From a bacterium (GTDB lineage Bacteria; Bdellovibrionota_B; Oligoflexia; Silvanigrellales; Silvanigrellaceae), in contig RGDM01000023.1 of the NCBI GenBank assembly GCA_009918675.1, positions 1 to 45,882 of the forward strand: a stretch of DNA of 45,882 nt. The letters are read 5' to 3'. Of the stretch, positions 16,706-25,825 are shown piece by piece. The translations under genes and the position numbers were made by a program. Position 1 is the first letter of the stretch. Every line of letters starts with the position of its first letter. Below the pieces are notes generated by a model that was not told the origin of the DNA, did no database searches, and saw nothing but the letters and a program-made list of their open reading frames with translations.

Positions 16706-17381
16706 GCAGAGACCCGGCTCTGCTGCCTGCAGAGCTCATCTGCACTCATCTCAAGGTTTGGCTGCAGCTTAAAAACCGACAAAACCTCGATCATTTCAAG
16801 TTCGTAGATTGCCCAAATGAGCAAATTCGGATGTAAATAAATTCCGAGCTGCTCGGCCTTATCAAACAATTCGAACAGACTTTTTTTACCTTCCTCCACA
16901 CACCAGCGATGCTCTGCGTTCCAGTGCGACAAAACCTGCAAGAGCTGGCGCTTGAGTGGAGTTAAATGCAGCGACATAAGAGCCATGTCGATGAGCCGTT
17001 CTTGCGCAAATGCCCAACCCAAGTAGAGGCGAGCCAATTCGCTGCGGAATGGCTCGTGCCAGCGGGTGCCGGATAAAGTTGCGTGAGCAAACCGACAGGG
17101 TCGGGCCAAGGCAAACCGTAATTCGCCCAGAGCCGCAAGGGAGTCGAGCGCGGCGGTGGAACGGGTGCAATGCTGAGAAATGGCAACACTTGTGCCAACT
17201 CGTGAGATTTCTGCTCAACCGCAGCAACAAACGAATCGCGGTCGGCCGGAAAACGCGACAACAATTTCAACTGCCAATGGATTTCACGTGGACGAAAGAC
17301 CTGCGGGCAGCGTTGCAAGACATCCATAAAAAACGTCTGCGCCGTATCGCTCAGATTTGTATGCTGAAGCAGAAGCTGCAT
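16702..17381 (-). pseudogene. Probable single gene split by a frameshift, function unknown
   Basis: Two minus-strand frames seem to be halves of one protein. The first starts at an ATG at 17381 with GAGG about nine bases upstream and reads MQLLLQHTNLSDTAQTFFM through LWANYGLPWPDPVGLL; it stops at 16962. The second, in another frame, reads RWHEPFRSELARLYLGWAFAQ through LSADELCRQQ-like residues to a stop at 16702, and its only early start is a poor TTG at 17109 inside the first frame. In the overlap (16962-17109) the first frame becomes atypical while the second becomes protein-like, so the shift should lie at about 17045-17075. The joined product would be about 225 residues, helical, without signal peptide. 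It may be a sequencing error, a true pseudogene, or two overlapping genes. It follows the ferredoxin-NADP reductase by 53 bases in the same direction. Confidence 0.6.
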
Positions 17382-17434
17382 GATGGCTGACCTCGGTTTG
17401 AAGCGAAGGTAACAGGCCCATCAGCTCTCGGAAA

Positions 17435-18409
17435 TTAAAGATAGGGAAACGTTTCTTGGATATAATGTTTGCCGTGGTTGATTGCTTGCATCGCCTCGGC
17501 CGCACCGGTGCCGATCAGTTTCATTTTACCAGGATAAGTTGCGATATCGCCGGCTGCATAAACTCCTGGAAGATTTGTTTGCCGATTGTGATCAACCACA
17601 ATGGCGTTGTTTTCCAGTTGAATGCCCCAATCTTTCACACCTTCAAGATTAAAAATAAGACCAATCGCAACAATCACAATATCAACGTCGTGCTGAGAGA
17701 TTGCCTTTGTTCGCGTGTCGCGAATCTGCACACGGCGAACACAATCGTCACCTTCAATGGCTGCCAGCTCGGCAAAGGTGCGAATCTCAGCATTTGAGGC
17801 ATAGAGTTTTTTCACAGTTTCTTCGTGTGCATTGAAGCGATCCGAGCGATGCATCAAAACCATGTCCTTGCTGACTTCCATCACCGTCAGAGCAAGGTCC
17901 AGAGCGCTGTCGCCCCCACCCACAACCAACACGCGCTTGCCTTTGAAGTCGGCAAGGTTTTGCACACCATAGACAACTCCGCGCCCTTCGAATTCACGCA
18001 AGCCCGGAACATCCAAACGCCGCGGAATATGCGCGCCCATTCCCAAACTCAAAACAATCGTTTTGGCGTGGTAAACATGTCCGTCACGGGTTTCAACGCG
18101 AAGAATGTTGTTGCGGTTTTTTTGAATGAGGACAACTTCCTGATTCAAGCTGACAGGAATGGCGTAAGGGGCAATTTGAGTCAGCAAATTTTCAAATAAA
18201 AGTTTGCCGCGAATCGCCGGAATTCCAGGAATGTCATAGACCCATTTTTCAGGATAGATGGCCGTGAGTTGACCACCCAACTCGTGACGTCTGTCAATGA
18301 GGCGAGCTTTCATGTCGCGGAGTCCGGCGTAATACGCACCGAACAACCCCACGGGTCCACCGCCAACAATCAGCACATCGTAACATTCGGGATTTACCAA
18401 CTGGGCCAC
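17435..18409 (-). CDS. Ferredoxin/flavodoxin--NADP+ reductase, thioredoxin-reductase-like type
   Basis: 324 residues. The FAD-binding VLIVGGGPVGLFGAYYAG opens the protein, followed by the type-2 FNR block HELGGQLTAIYPEKWVYDIPG. The NADPH-binding VLVVGGGDSALDLAL is intact, and the C-terminal FAD contact GVYAAGDIATYPGK precedes LIGTGAAEAMQAINH. The redox-active CxxC of thioredoxin reductases is missing at the usual place, which is what separates this FNR family (B. subtilis YumC) from true TrxB. I prefer the GTG at 18409, since AGGTG lies six bases upstream; another GTG at 18418 is within the ribosome-binding site. It lies 43 bases after threonine dehydratase on the same strand, so the two may be co-transcribed. 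It supplies reduced ferredoxin or flavodoxin to cytoplasmic pathways. Confidence 0.9.
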   Translation of the reverse strand: MAQLVNPECYDVLIVGGGPVGLFGAYYAGLRDMKARLIDRRHELGGQLTAIYPEKWVYDIPGIPAIRGKLLFENLLTQIAPYAIPVSLNQEVVLIQKNRNNILRVETRDGHVYHAKTIVLSLGMGAHIPRRLDVPGLREFEGRGVVYGVQNLADFKGKRVLVVGGGDSALDLALTVMEVSKDMVLMHRSDRFNAHEETVKKLYASNAEIRTFAELAAIEGDDCVRRVQIRDTRTKAISQHDVDIVIVAIGLIFNLEGVKDWGIQLENNAIVVDHNRQTNLPGVYAAGDIATYPGKMKLIGTGAAEAMQAINHGKHYIQETFPYL

Positions 18410-18452
18410 GCAGTTCACCTCGTTTTATCACGTCTCAACAAGAACACAGTGC

Positions 18453-19760
18453 TCAGTGGCGGATCCTCGGCCCAAAACCCGCCTCTTCCAGCACCTCGAG
18501 TAACTCGTATTGATGCTCAAAGCCACGCGTTTCAAGTGCCAGCTCAACTTCAACGTCACCGACATTGACTTGAGCATAGGTCCGGTCGTGATACACCTCA
18601 AGGACATTAGCGTCGACACTTGCAATTTTTTCAAGCAATGTCTTCAATTGGCCAGGACGGTCGCTGATGCGCGCCGTCAGGCGAATCATCCGACCTGTCA
18701 CGCCTAAGCCTCGAGTAATGACCCGCGAAAGCATCTGCGGGTCGATATTTCCGCCACTCACACTCAGCACCAGATGCCTGCCGGTGAACAGACCCGGATT
18801 CTTTCGTGCCGCTGCCAAGGCTGCCGCACCTGCAGCCTCAGCAACCACATGCTCGCGTTCCACAAGCCCCAGCAATGCAGCAACAATGTCGTCGTCCGAA
18901 ACAAGCAGCATCCGCTCGAGGGTCTGGCTCAAAATAGAAAAATTGACGTTTCCAATCAGGCCCACGGCAATGCCGTCAGCAATTGTGTTTTTACCGAAAT
19001 GAGTCACCGGCAGGCGTTTGTGTTCGTGTAAACTCCGCGCTGCGGAATCGAAGAACTCCTGCTCGGCACCATAAACTTTTCCAGCTCCGAAGAGCTTAAA
19101 GACAAGTCCAGCGCCGGCAGCAAGTCCGCCGCCACCCACACAGCAAATGAAATCAACATCGGACAACGGGACATTGGGGCATTCTTGAGCAAACTGTTCA
19201 AGCACTTCGACAGCACATGTTGCCTGCCCCACCACAACATCAAAATCATTGAACGCATGCAGGAATTCTGCGCCTTGCGTCTTTGCAAATTCGAGCGCTG
19301 CCTCAAACGCATCCTCCAGCACATCGCCCACCAAATAGACAGAGGCTCCCAAACGCTCTGTTGCAGAGCGTTTAACCAGAGGAGTTCGCTTGGGCAGAAA
19401 AATATGTGCCTCGCAACCCATCAATTTGGCCGCAAGTGCAACTCCCTGCGCGTGATTGCCAGCCGATGCAGCACACACTTTGAGCGGACCTTTGCTTGCG
19501 TCGTGTGTTTGCAGACGCTGGTGAATTGCTGACAATGCGCCACGCACTTTGAATGAACCATTCGGGTTCAAGCATTCGAGCTTAAGCCAGACAGGCATTC
19601 CCAACTCTTCGCTCAGCCAGGTTGAATAACGCATCGGGCTAGGATGCATGTACTTGTGAACAATGGCGGTGGCCTCTGCAATGCGGTCTTTCAGCGCCTG
19701 GGTATCGCTGAGGTCTGGCATGGCAGCTTCACCCAACACCCGGGCGAGCTCTGGCGTCAT
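18453..19760 (-). CDS. ilvA: Threonine dehydratase (threonine ammonia-lyase) with C-terminal ACT domain
   Basis: 435 residues from the ATG at 19760 (AAGGGA about nine bases upstream); the frame is open to 19907 but would run into the divergent gene. It converts threonine to 2-oxobutanoate, feeding isoleucine synthesis. The PLP Lys lies in LNPNGSFKVRGA, the phosphate-binding loop in CCVGGGGLAAG, and AASAGNHAQGVA is intact. A single short ACT domain follows (MIRLTARISDRPGQLKTLLE to FGPRIRH), the layout of the short IlvA/TdcB-type enzymes rather than the long E. coli IlvA with two ACT-like domains. It could be biosynthetic or catabolic. It is divergent from the DUF58 gene across only 59 bases, so the promoters must be adjacent. 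Confidence 0.9.
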   Translation of the reverse strand: MTPELARVLGEAAMPDLSDTQALKDRIAEATAIVHKYMHPSPMRYSTWLSEELGMPVWLKLECLNPNGSFKVRGALSAIHQRLQTHDASKGPLKVCAASAGNHAQGVALAAKLMGCEAHIFLPKRTPLVKRSATERLGASVYLVGDVLEDAFEAALEFAKTQGAEFLHAFNDFDVVVGQATCAVEVLEQFAQECPNVPLSDVDFICCVGGGGLAAGAGLVFKLFGAGKVYGAEQEFFDSAARSLHEHKRLPVTHFGKNTIADGIAVGLIGNVNFSILSQTLERMLLVSDDDIVAALLGLVEREHVVAEAAGAAALAAARKNPGLFTGRHLVLSVSGGNIDPQMLSRVITRGLGVTGRMIRLTARISDRPGQLKTLLEKIASVDANVLEVYHDRTYAQVNVGDVEVELALETRGFEHQYELLEVLEEAGFGPRIRH

Positions 19761-19819
19761 GGTTGACGTTCCCTTCGACTTGCTTTTCAATTTTCGCAAA
19801 CCCTTATCCAGGCGAGAAT

Positions 19820-20746
19820 ATGAAATTAGCTGAAGTCTGTACAGTCTATCCGTCGACCTGGGATGCCAGCGCTGTGCGCAATCCTGGCGCAGCCATTCCA
19901 CTTGCAATTCGGCTCAAACTGCGAGCACAGCGAGGTTACCTGCAAGCAGCGCTTGATACTCATCCGCAACGCAGCGCCAATCGCATGGGCTTGGGGTTGC
20001 GCCCCTATGAAGCGGGCGACTCACTGCGCGCTGTTTCTGCGCGTCACCTTCTTCTGCAAGAAGAATTGCAAACCCGCACCGATGTTTCACCAGGTCGCTT
20101 TCACGTCACAGTGATTGTTCATTGTTATGCAAATATGCAATTCAAATCAGAAGCAACAGACGTGAACAAAATGCAGGCTGCATGGGCTGTGGCGGGTCTG
20201 CTGCAGAACCTCCACGAGCAGCAAGCGCAGCGTGTGGATGTTATCGCACTCAGCGGGCCGCAACTTGGCGAAGAGTTAGTTAAGCATGCAGCTCTATTGA
20301 GACGTTCGCATTTTTGTTACGTTGTCACCGACCTTCTATTTAATCCAAACTCCATTGATGCTGCCAGCGAGGAACTCTCAGCCGCGCTTTCACATTTGCA
20401 TGTGCGGAATGGAATTGTTGCAGTTGTGCGTGACCCCTGGGAATCGCCGGATTTCGAAAAAACGGCAGAGACGACAACCATTGCATTCGCATCGCCGTCT
20501 GAGGGCGAAATTACGAAAAACGCATCGCTGATGGGTGAAAAATCGGCCGGTGAAGAGAGGAATTTGCAAAACAATCGCGACAGACATTCCGGACAAGAGT
20601 ACATTCAAAACCTGAGAAGTCAGCTCAACGGCCTGCAGACGCTTTTGAACCTGCGTGGATGGGGTTCTTTGTGGTTAACCGCAGAACACGCCATTGACGA
20701 CATTTCCCAGAAGGTAGCGGTGAATCTTGCTGCACAAAGGATTTGA
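19820..20746 (+). CDS. DUF58 family protein
   Basis: 308 residues from the ATG at 19820 (GGCGAGA upstream); the longer frame to 19763 overlaps the divergent ilvA start. The DUF58 signature is present as RSANRMGLGLRPYEAGDSLRAVSARHLLLQEELQTR, quoted here only by its key pieces GLGLRPYEAGD and LRAVSAR. A von Willebrand A-like fold is expected after it, but the DxSxS metal site is not visible: VTVIVHCYANMQF replaces the usual Asp-containing strand. DUF58 proteins normally work with a MoxR-type AAA ATPase and BatA-like membrane proteins. The BatA/DUF4159 gene follows after two bases, so they form an operon. No signal or membrane segment, hence cytoplasmic. Confidence 0.78.
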   Translation: MKLAEVCTVYPSTWDASAVRNPGAAIPLAIRLKLRAQRGYLQAALDTHPQRSANRMGLGLRPYEAGDSLRAVSARHLLLQEELQTRTDVSPGRFHVTVIVHCYANMQFKSEATDVNKMQAAWAVAGLLQNLHEQQAQRVDVIALSGPQLGEELVKHAALLRRSHFCYVVTDLLFNPNSIDAASEELSAALSHLHVRNGIVAVVRDPWESPDFEKTAETTTIAFASPSEGEITKNASLMGEKSAGEERNLQNNRDRHSGQEYIQNLRSQLNGLQTLLNLRGWGSLWLTAEHAIDDISQKVAVNLAAQRI

Positions 20747-20748
20747 CA

Positions 20749-23589
20749 ATGCTCCAACTCATTGCGCTGTCGGCAGCTGTTTCGCTTGTGACACTGGCGG
20801 TTCTTTTTATCCAGCGGATCCGCCCGCGACGCGTGCTTATCCCGAGTTATTTTTTAGGACAGCAAGGTCACAAACGACTCGCTCAACTCAAAACGATTCC
20901 TCCGCGCTGGTGGGAATGGCTCTTGGTGGTTTGTGCAACCTGCGCCACCGGACTTGCCTACAATGCGCATATTCAGCCTTCACCCGAAACCCAGGCGCAA
21001 GGGCAAGGCCTTGTTTGGTTTGACCCAACCCTTTCGCACGTCATTTCCTTGCGTGAATCGCAGTCCGCGCGCGACGCTGCAGTTGAAGCATTGAAAGACA
21101 TGCATGTCTCAGAATATGTTTTTATAACTCTCGTATTTGAGCCAGACAGTAGCAATATCCCCCGTGCAAAATACAACTTTCGCAAAGTCAATCCGTCGCA
21201 GCTGAGCGAGTTTATCAGGCAAGCAATCAACAGCCCTTCAGCTCTCTCTCAACCGCTCGATGGAGATGGGCTTGCTCAAGCCGTCAAAGCTGAACTCAAA
21301 CTGGATCCCTCGCGAACAACGCTGACTCTTTTAACAGACGGACAAGCAGAAACTCTGCGTCCGTTGGGTGCTTTACAGCAAACGTTTGAAGGTGTGCGCG
21401 TGCTGCGCACACCACCTTCGGCAAACCATCTGCAAGGACGCCGCACTGCGATTGTTCCGGAAGAGCTCGCACAGGTTTGGTCGAGGAGCGCATCGGGTGA
21501 CAGTGGCAATGCATTGCCAGGCAATCCCAATTTTGTCCGCGTGAGTGGTCAACTCGCTGGCCTCATCCCGCCGCAAGCACGGCCCACGTTGAGTCTTGAG
21601 GAATTCAACTCAAACTCAAACAGAGATAACAACAAGGAAACAGCAGATTCTGATTTCGCGTTGATTGTCAGCGAAGAAGCAAAAAACAATGAAAGCAAAA
21701 ATGCCAACAGGAATTCCCAACCTTTGTTGACGACATGCACCCTCGCTATTGCGGGCCCTGCCGAACTCGATGGGCTTGCGGATCTGCGCGCGTATGCGCA
21801 ATTTTTTCAGATCCCCGTGCGCCCGCATGCCTGCCGTTCCACTGAATCTTCAGCAAGTGCACGCAGCAGCGAATCAACCGATCCGTGGAAATACCGCCGT
21901 GCTTCAATTTGGGTTGTGCCCGTCAACGACTCGGTTGCTGGCGAGCTTTTTCAACAGGGCCTGTACTGGACACCCGAGGGTTTTGCTCCCGACACCGACG
22001 CACTTATTTACATTGCCGACACGCGCTTACAGGGCAACGATTCACTCCTCGAATCACAGTCTGTTCAATTGGAAGAAAATCAGCCAACAATTCGTCTGCC
22101 ACTTCTTCCTCTTCCACCCCATCCGTTGATCTTTCCGTGGGAACTTTCAGGAGCCGCTCCGGCAGCAAAGCCAAGACCTATTTCAACGCAGCGAGCGCTC
22201 GCAAAAAATTCACTGCCAACAAACCCAACGCCCTCGGACAAAGCTGCAACTGAGAAAAATGTGTTGCTCAAAGCCGCCGACGGCACACCGCTCGCCTATA
22301 AATTGTCTGATGCTCCTCCGGTTGTTTACTTGCGCACCGGAGGTGCAGCACCCAATGGCGAGCTTGGACGTTGGGGGCAATGGGCAGCATTGTGGACTCA
22401 ACTCAGTCGGAAACTCAGCAAACGCTCGCCGCTCCTCACCCGCGTGCAGCTGCGGACACCCGCGGATTGGACTGAGTGGATGGAATCACAAAAAAAACAA
22501 CAACAGCCCGAACTGCGCTACAAAGTCTCTGCGCTGACACTCAAAGGAGAGATCGTTGAAATGCGTAAGCAAGCTCTTCAACCTGATCCGGCGCTTTATA
22601 TCCGCGAGCGCGACGACCAAATGGTTCTCGTTGAACCTCCTGCTGCCGAGCGGCAAAGCGAGCTCATGTCACCCACCGATTTGGAGCAACTTTTCCCTCG
22701 TAAAAAAATGACAAATCGGGTGAATTCCGATCTCCCACCGCGTGCGGGAGGCCTTCAGATCCTGGGTGCTTTGTTAGCATTTGCAAGTTTGCTAACTCTT
22801 TGGCTTCTCCAAGGCCGACGCGCGAGCAACGCGAGTCTTTTGCTCACAGCATTCGTCGTTGGCACTGCGGCAAGCTTTACAACTCCCGCCTTGGCAGAAA
22901 GTAACAAACGCACACCGCTGGACCTGCGCACCTTACGAGGAGCCGACAGTCGACCGCAAATTCCCAACCCGCCCTTTCGGATTGCCTGGTGTGATGCAAA
23001 TATCCCGCAGCCGGTGAAAGACCGCTACAGCAAACTACAAACCATTCTCGCTGGGCGCGGAACCATTGAGTTGCCTAAAGAACTCACTCCAGGTGCATGC
23101 CGAGCGGGCGCTGCTGAAGTTTGGTGGAGCTCGTCGCTCGAAGCATTGCAGGCAGCGCAGGTGACTCAACACATTCGTTCGGGTGGAGTTGTGATTGCTG
23201 AGGGAATTCAACTCCGACAAACACCCGAATGGATGCTTGCAAGTGCCGACCCAAGCATCGGTTTGGTGTGGGAATCGCCCAAACGTCGCGGTCTTTTGTA
23301 TCGGAGTTTTTATTTGCTCTCTTCGTTTGACGGCTGCACACCCGAGCGAACCCTTGTGTTGACTTTAAGAAAGAAAGTGAATGCGCTTGCGCCCATGGGC
23401 ATTGTGACCCCCGTGCGTTTCCTAACCAACACCAGCGAAGGTGGCGATTGTTTTATTGGCGATGATGATTATCGTATCCGTGCTTTCGTGAATTTGATGT
23501 ATGCACTGCTGACAACTGATTACAAGGAAGACCAAATGCAGCTGCCAGAAATTTTGAACCGAGTTAGGAATCTGGGGCTTGAACCATGA
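20749..23589 (+). CDS. BatA-like membrane protein with C-terminal DUF4159 domain
   Basis: 946 residues; ATG at 20749 with AAGGA eight bases upstream, two bases after the DUF58 stop. The N-terminus has two membrane helices (LIALSAAVSLVTLAVLF and EWLLVVCATCATGLAY) flanking a basic loop, as in BatA N-terminal domains. A large region follows with a von Willebrand-like part (QGLVWFDPTLSHVISL, TTLTLLTDGQAE). Near residues 655-710 come another membrane helix (LQILGALLAFASLLTLWLL) and a second hydrophobic stretch ending PALAES. The C-terminal ~190 residues resemble DUF4159 (RGLLYRSFYLL, FVNLMYALLTTDYKEDQM), a domain of Rossmann/GATase-like fold. The family is linked to envelope or stress functions but is poorly understood. 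The stop overlaps the next start as ATGA, so translation is coupled. Confidence 0.8.
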   Translation: MLQLIALSAAVSLVTLAVLFIQRIRPRRVLIPSYFLGQQGHKRLAQLKTIPPRWWEWLLVVCATCATGLAYNAHIQPSPETQAQGQGLVWFDPTLSHVISLRESQSARDAAVEALKDMHVSEYVFITLVFEPDSSNIPRAKYNFRKVNPSQLSEFIRQAINSPSALSQPLDGDGLAQAVKAELKLDPSRTTLTLLTDGQAETLRPLGALQQTFEGVRVLRTPPSANHLQGRRTAIVPEELAQVWSRSASGDSGNALPGNPNFVRVSGQLAGLIPPQARPTLSLEEFNSNSNRDNNKETADSDFALIVSEEAKNNESKNANRNSQPLLTTCTLAIAGPAELDGLADLRAYAQFFQIPVRPHACRSTESSASARSSESTDPWKYRRASIWVVPVNDSVAGELFQQGLYWTPEGFAPDTDALIYIADTRLQGNDSLLESQSVQLEENQPTIRLPLLPLPPHPLIFPWELSGAAPAAKPRPISTQRALAKNSLPTNPTPSDKAATEKNVLLKAADGTPLAYKLSDAPPVVYLRTGGAAPNGELGRWGQWAALWTQLSRKLSKRSPLLTRVQLRTPADWTEWMESQKKQQQPELRYKVSALTLKGEIVEMRKQALQPDPALYIRERDDQMVLVEPPAAERQSELMSPTDLEQLFPRKKMTNRVNSDLPPRAGGLQILGALLAFASLLTLWLLQGRRASNASLLLTAFVVGTAASFTTPALAESNKRTPLDLRTLRGADSRPQIPNPPFRIAWCDANIPQPVKDRYSKLQTILAGRGTIELPKELTPGACRAGAAEVWWSSSLEALQAAQVTQHIRSGGVVIAEGIQLRQTPEWMLASADPSIGLVWESPKRRGLLYRSFYLLSSFDGCTPERTLVLTLRKKVNALAPMGIVTPVRFLTNTSEGGDCFIGDDDYRIRAFVNLMYALLTTDYKEDQMQLPEILNRVRNLGLEP

Positions 23590-25757
23590 AAAATTTTTAC
23601 TCCAACTTAGGCCGCTCTGTCATAAGACTTGCCATTCTCATTCTTGTTCTATTGCCTATTCTCATCCCGTTTTTGGAAAAGAGTGTTGAAAAGCACCCAC
23701 CCGCGACACTCACCGTTTGGCTCGAGTCGATGCTGAGTCGGACTGGTTTTGGCGAAGCGCGCGCTCGACAGGAACTCAGGCAAAAACTCAAACTCGATGA
23801 TTCTGTGCAAATCAATTTCCGAACTTGGGGCTCTTTGGCTCAAGCACCCGCACAAGATTACGAGGAACTGCTTGCACAACTTGCCAACACAAGTGGGCCA
23901 CAAGTTGTTGTCAGTGCCGGATATCTCTGGGGTCCAGCGGCACGAAGTTTCAATCGTGAACTCAATCGACTCGCACAATCGGGCTCGCGCTCAATTCTTG
24001 TTGTTCCGCCGGTAGAATTGGGGTGGCAAGAACGCAATCCACAGCCTCAACGCTTCCTCGCTCTCTCGGATTTATCTGCGCCGCAACTCAATTTCCTTGG
24101 TGAACCATCGCAGCTTTCGTTAGAAATCGTTGGCCGCCTTTCGTCTGGAGAATCTCAATCATTTGAGGTGGTGGTGCGTTCGGGAGAATCTCTTCTCGCA
24201 AGCAAAACTGTCAGCGTCACCGCCGACAACAGCGGTCTTGTCGACAGCATTCAAAATATCCCCGTGCATTTCACCCGCGCTCAGCAACAACTTCTATCTG
24301 CACAACTGTCAACCGAGCTCAGCCCTATTCCCATGAATATGGCTTCAACACCTGTCTCGGTTGTGCACTCCAAATCAACCGTTCTTCACGTTGGTGTTGG
24401 TCCTGATTGGAGCCTGCGCAACATGCGCACCAAATTAAAATTTTGGCCCAATCTCGATCTGCTGAGTTACTACATTCTCCGAGAAGTGACAGATGATCTC
24501 TCAATCCCCAGCACACAACTTTCGCTGATTGAATTTCCTTCAGAAAAACTCTTTGGCGAACAGCTCCCAAATTTCCATGGAGTGTTGGCGCAAAACTTCA
24601 TCTTCGATACTTATTTAAATGCCAAAGACACGCAGCATCTTTATGATTACGTCAATACAAGTGGCGGCAGGCTTGTGATTCAGGCAGGTCCACTCAGTTT
24701 TATTGGTCAAGACTCGAGTATCCGCGATTTGATTCCTTGTGAAAATATCCCTGAATTCGATTTTCAAAATGAACACCGCTGGCAAGTTGGCAAAAATCGC
24801 TTTCTCTCTGAAGCGCAATTCGAATCTGCCGTTGGTGCGGTTGTCACGCGCCAAACCGCACTCGGCTGCAAACCAAAGCCCGGAGCGCTTGTCTTGGCTG
24901 AAACAGCCGATCCCACCCCATCACCGATGATCCTCGCGTATCCGGTGGGCAAAGGTTTGGTGGTCGCATTCCTTGCAAGCGATTGGCATACCTTTGGAAC
25001 ACAAAGCGAAGCCGCAACTCTCACTCAGCGTGCCCACAGGGTTTATGCCCTCGATGCAAGTGAGCACCTCTTCCAATGGATGGTTGAATTCCTGCAGCGC
25101 CGCCAAGACAGCGGATTGCGCCCACCGCATTTTGCCGGTCCGCGTGTTTACCGCGACGACCCTCTGCTCCTGGTGCGTTCGCGCGGCGGACTCCCCGCTC
25201 AGGCTCTTCTTCTCGGCAAGGGTGAATCCTTTGCCGGTGGCATTGCCTCGCCCCTGTATCTGAGTTCGCTTGGCCTCGAAGCGATCAAGTGGGAGCGCGC
25301 TGGCCGACAATCTCGCTTGACGGGCGGCTCTGAAACAGCCGCCAGCAACACTCCACTGGCCGGTCCAAGCTTTGCAGAGAGCAATCGAGCCCCGCGCTTC
25401 GAGTCTACAGGATTGGTTTGGCAATCCAGCGAAAGCACGCTGTCTGGCTCAACCTCTTCGGCGGGTTCGAAAATGCTGGTCTGGCCCATTCTCGAAGGCT
25501 CGACCCGTTCAAGAGAAGTGCTGGCAAACCCAACCCTCTTCTCTTTTGAGCTGCTGAAGATTTCAAAGGAATTCGTAAATTCGTTCACAAAAGTCGATGA
25601 ATTCAAAGAACATCGCATCATTCCATTGCTTGAAGCCTACCCTTGGCTCATGGCACTCGCACTTGCTTTTCTGGCCGTTGAACAACTCATTGGCAGACTG
25701 CGCCCAAGAGCGGCTCTTGAGGCGGCAATTCCAGCCCAACAAAAAGACAACGCCTAA
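23586..25757 (+). CDS. Large membrane protein of DUF58/BatA operons, GATase-like periplasmic region
   Basis: 723 residues; the ATG shares four bases with the previous stop. One membrane helix near the N-terminus (SVIRLAILILVLLPILIPFL) and one at the C-terminus (YPWLMALALAFLAVEQLIG) bracket a large extracytoplasmic part. Inside it, HVGVGPDWSLRNMRTKL and the later LVIQAGPLSFIG and GKGLVVAFLASDWHTFG resemble the class-I glutamine-amidotransferase-like fold seen in proteins of MoxR/DUF58/BatA clusters. The catalytic Cys-His-Glu triad of true amidotransferases is not evident, so it is probably structural. Together with the two genes upstream it likely forms one membrane complex. Ends with a short cytoplasmic tail rich in Arg and Ala. 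The family assignment is tentative; the topology is clear. Confidence 0.7.
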   Translation: MKNFYSNLGRSVIRLAILILVLLPILIPFLEKSVEKHPPATLTVWLESMLSRTGFGEARARQELRQKLKLDDSVQINFRTWGSLAQAPAQDYEELLAQLANTSGPQVVVSAGYLWGPAARSFNRELNRLAQSGSRSILVVPPVELGWQERNPQPQRFLALSDLSAPQLNFLGEPSQLSLEIVGRLSSGESQSFEVVVRSGESLLASKTVSVTADNSGLVDSIQNIPVHFTRAQQQLLSAQLSTELSPIPMNMASTPVSVVHSKSTVLHVGVGPDWSLRNMRTKLKFWPNLDLLSYYILREVTDDLSIPSTQLSLIEFPSEKLFGEQLPNFHGVLAQNFIFDTYLNAKDTQHLYDYVNTSGGRLVIQAGPLSFIGQDSSIRDLIPCENIPEFDFQNEHRWQVGKNRFLSEAQFESAVGAVVTRQTALGCKPKPGALVLAETADPTPSPMILAYPVGKGLVVAFLASDWHTFGTQSEAATLTQRAHRVYALDASEHLFQWMVEFLQRRQDSGLRPPHFAGPRVYRDDPLLLVRSRGGLPAQALLLGKGESFAGGIASPLYLSSLGLEAIKWERAGRQSRLTGGSETAASNTPLAGPSFAESNRAPRFESTGLVWQSSESTLSGSTSSAGSKMLVWPILEGSTRSREVLANPTLFSFELLKISKEFVNSFTKVDEFKEHRIIPLLEAYPWLMALALAFLAVEQLIGRLRPRAALEAAIPAQQKDNA

Positions 25758-25765
25758 GCCTTCAG

Positions 25766-25810
25766 TTCAGCCGCATATCCACCGAATCTTCTGTGGTGTT
25801 TGCGGCTGAA
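25766..25810. promoter_or_regulatory. Long hairpin between the DUF58 operon and the PilZ gene
   Basis: TTCAGCCGCA (25766-25775) pairs perfectly with TGCGGCTGAA (25801-25810). Inside, CCAC pairs with GTGG, giving a two-part stem. It starts eight bases after the previous stop codon and ends just before the GGGGGA ribosome-binding site of the PilZ gene. There is no T-run, so it is either a 3'-end structure of the upstream operon or a leader hairpin acting on PilZ translation. It does not resemble a known c-di-GMP riboswitch. Confidence 0.5.
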
Positions 25811-25825
25811 ATGGGGGAATGAGCC

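Noticed and set aside
20749..25757. Secretion system or toxin operon
   Set aside because: No ATPase, pore or toxin motif; the domain set (DUF58, BatA-like, DUF4159) points to the MoxR-associated family.
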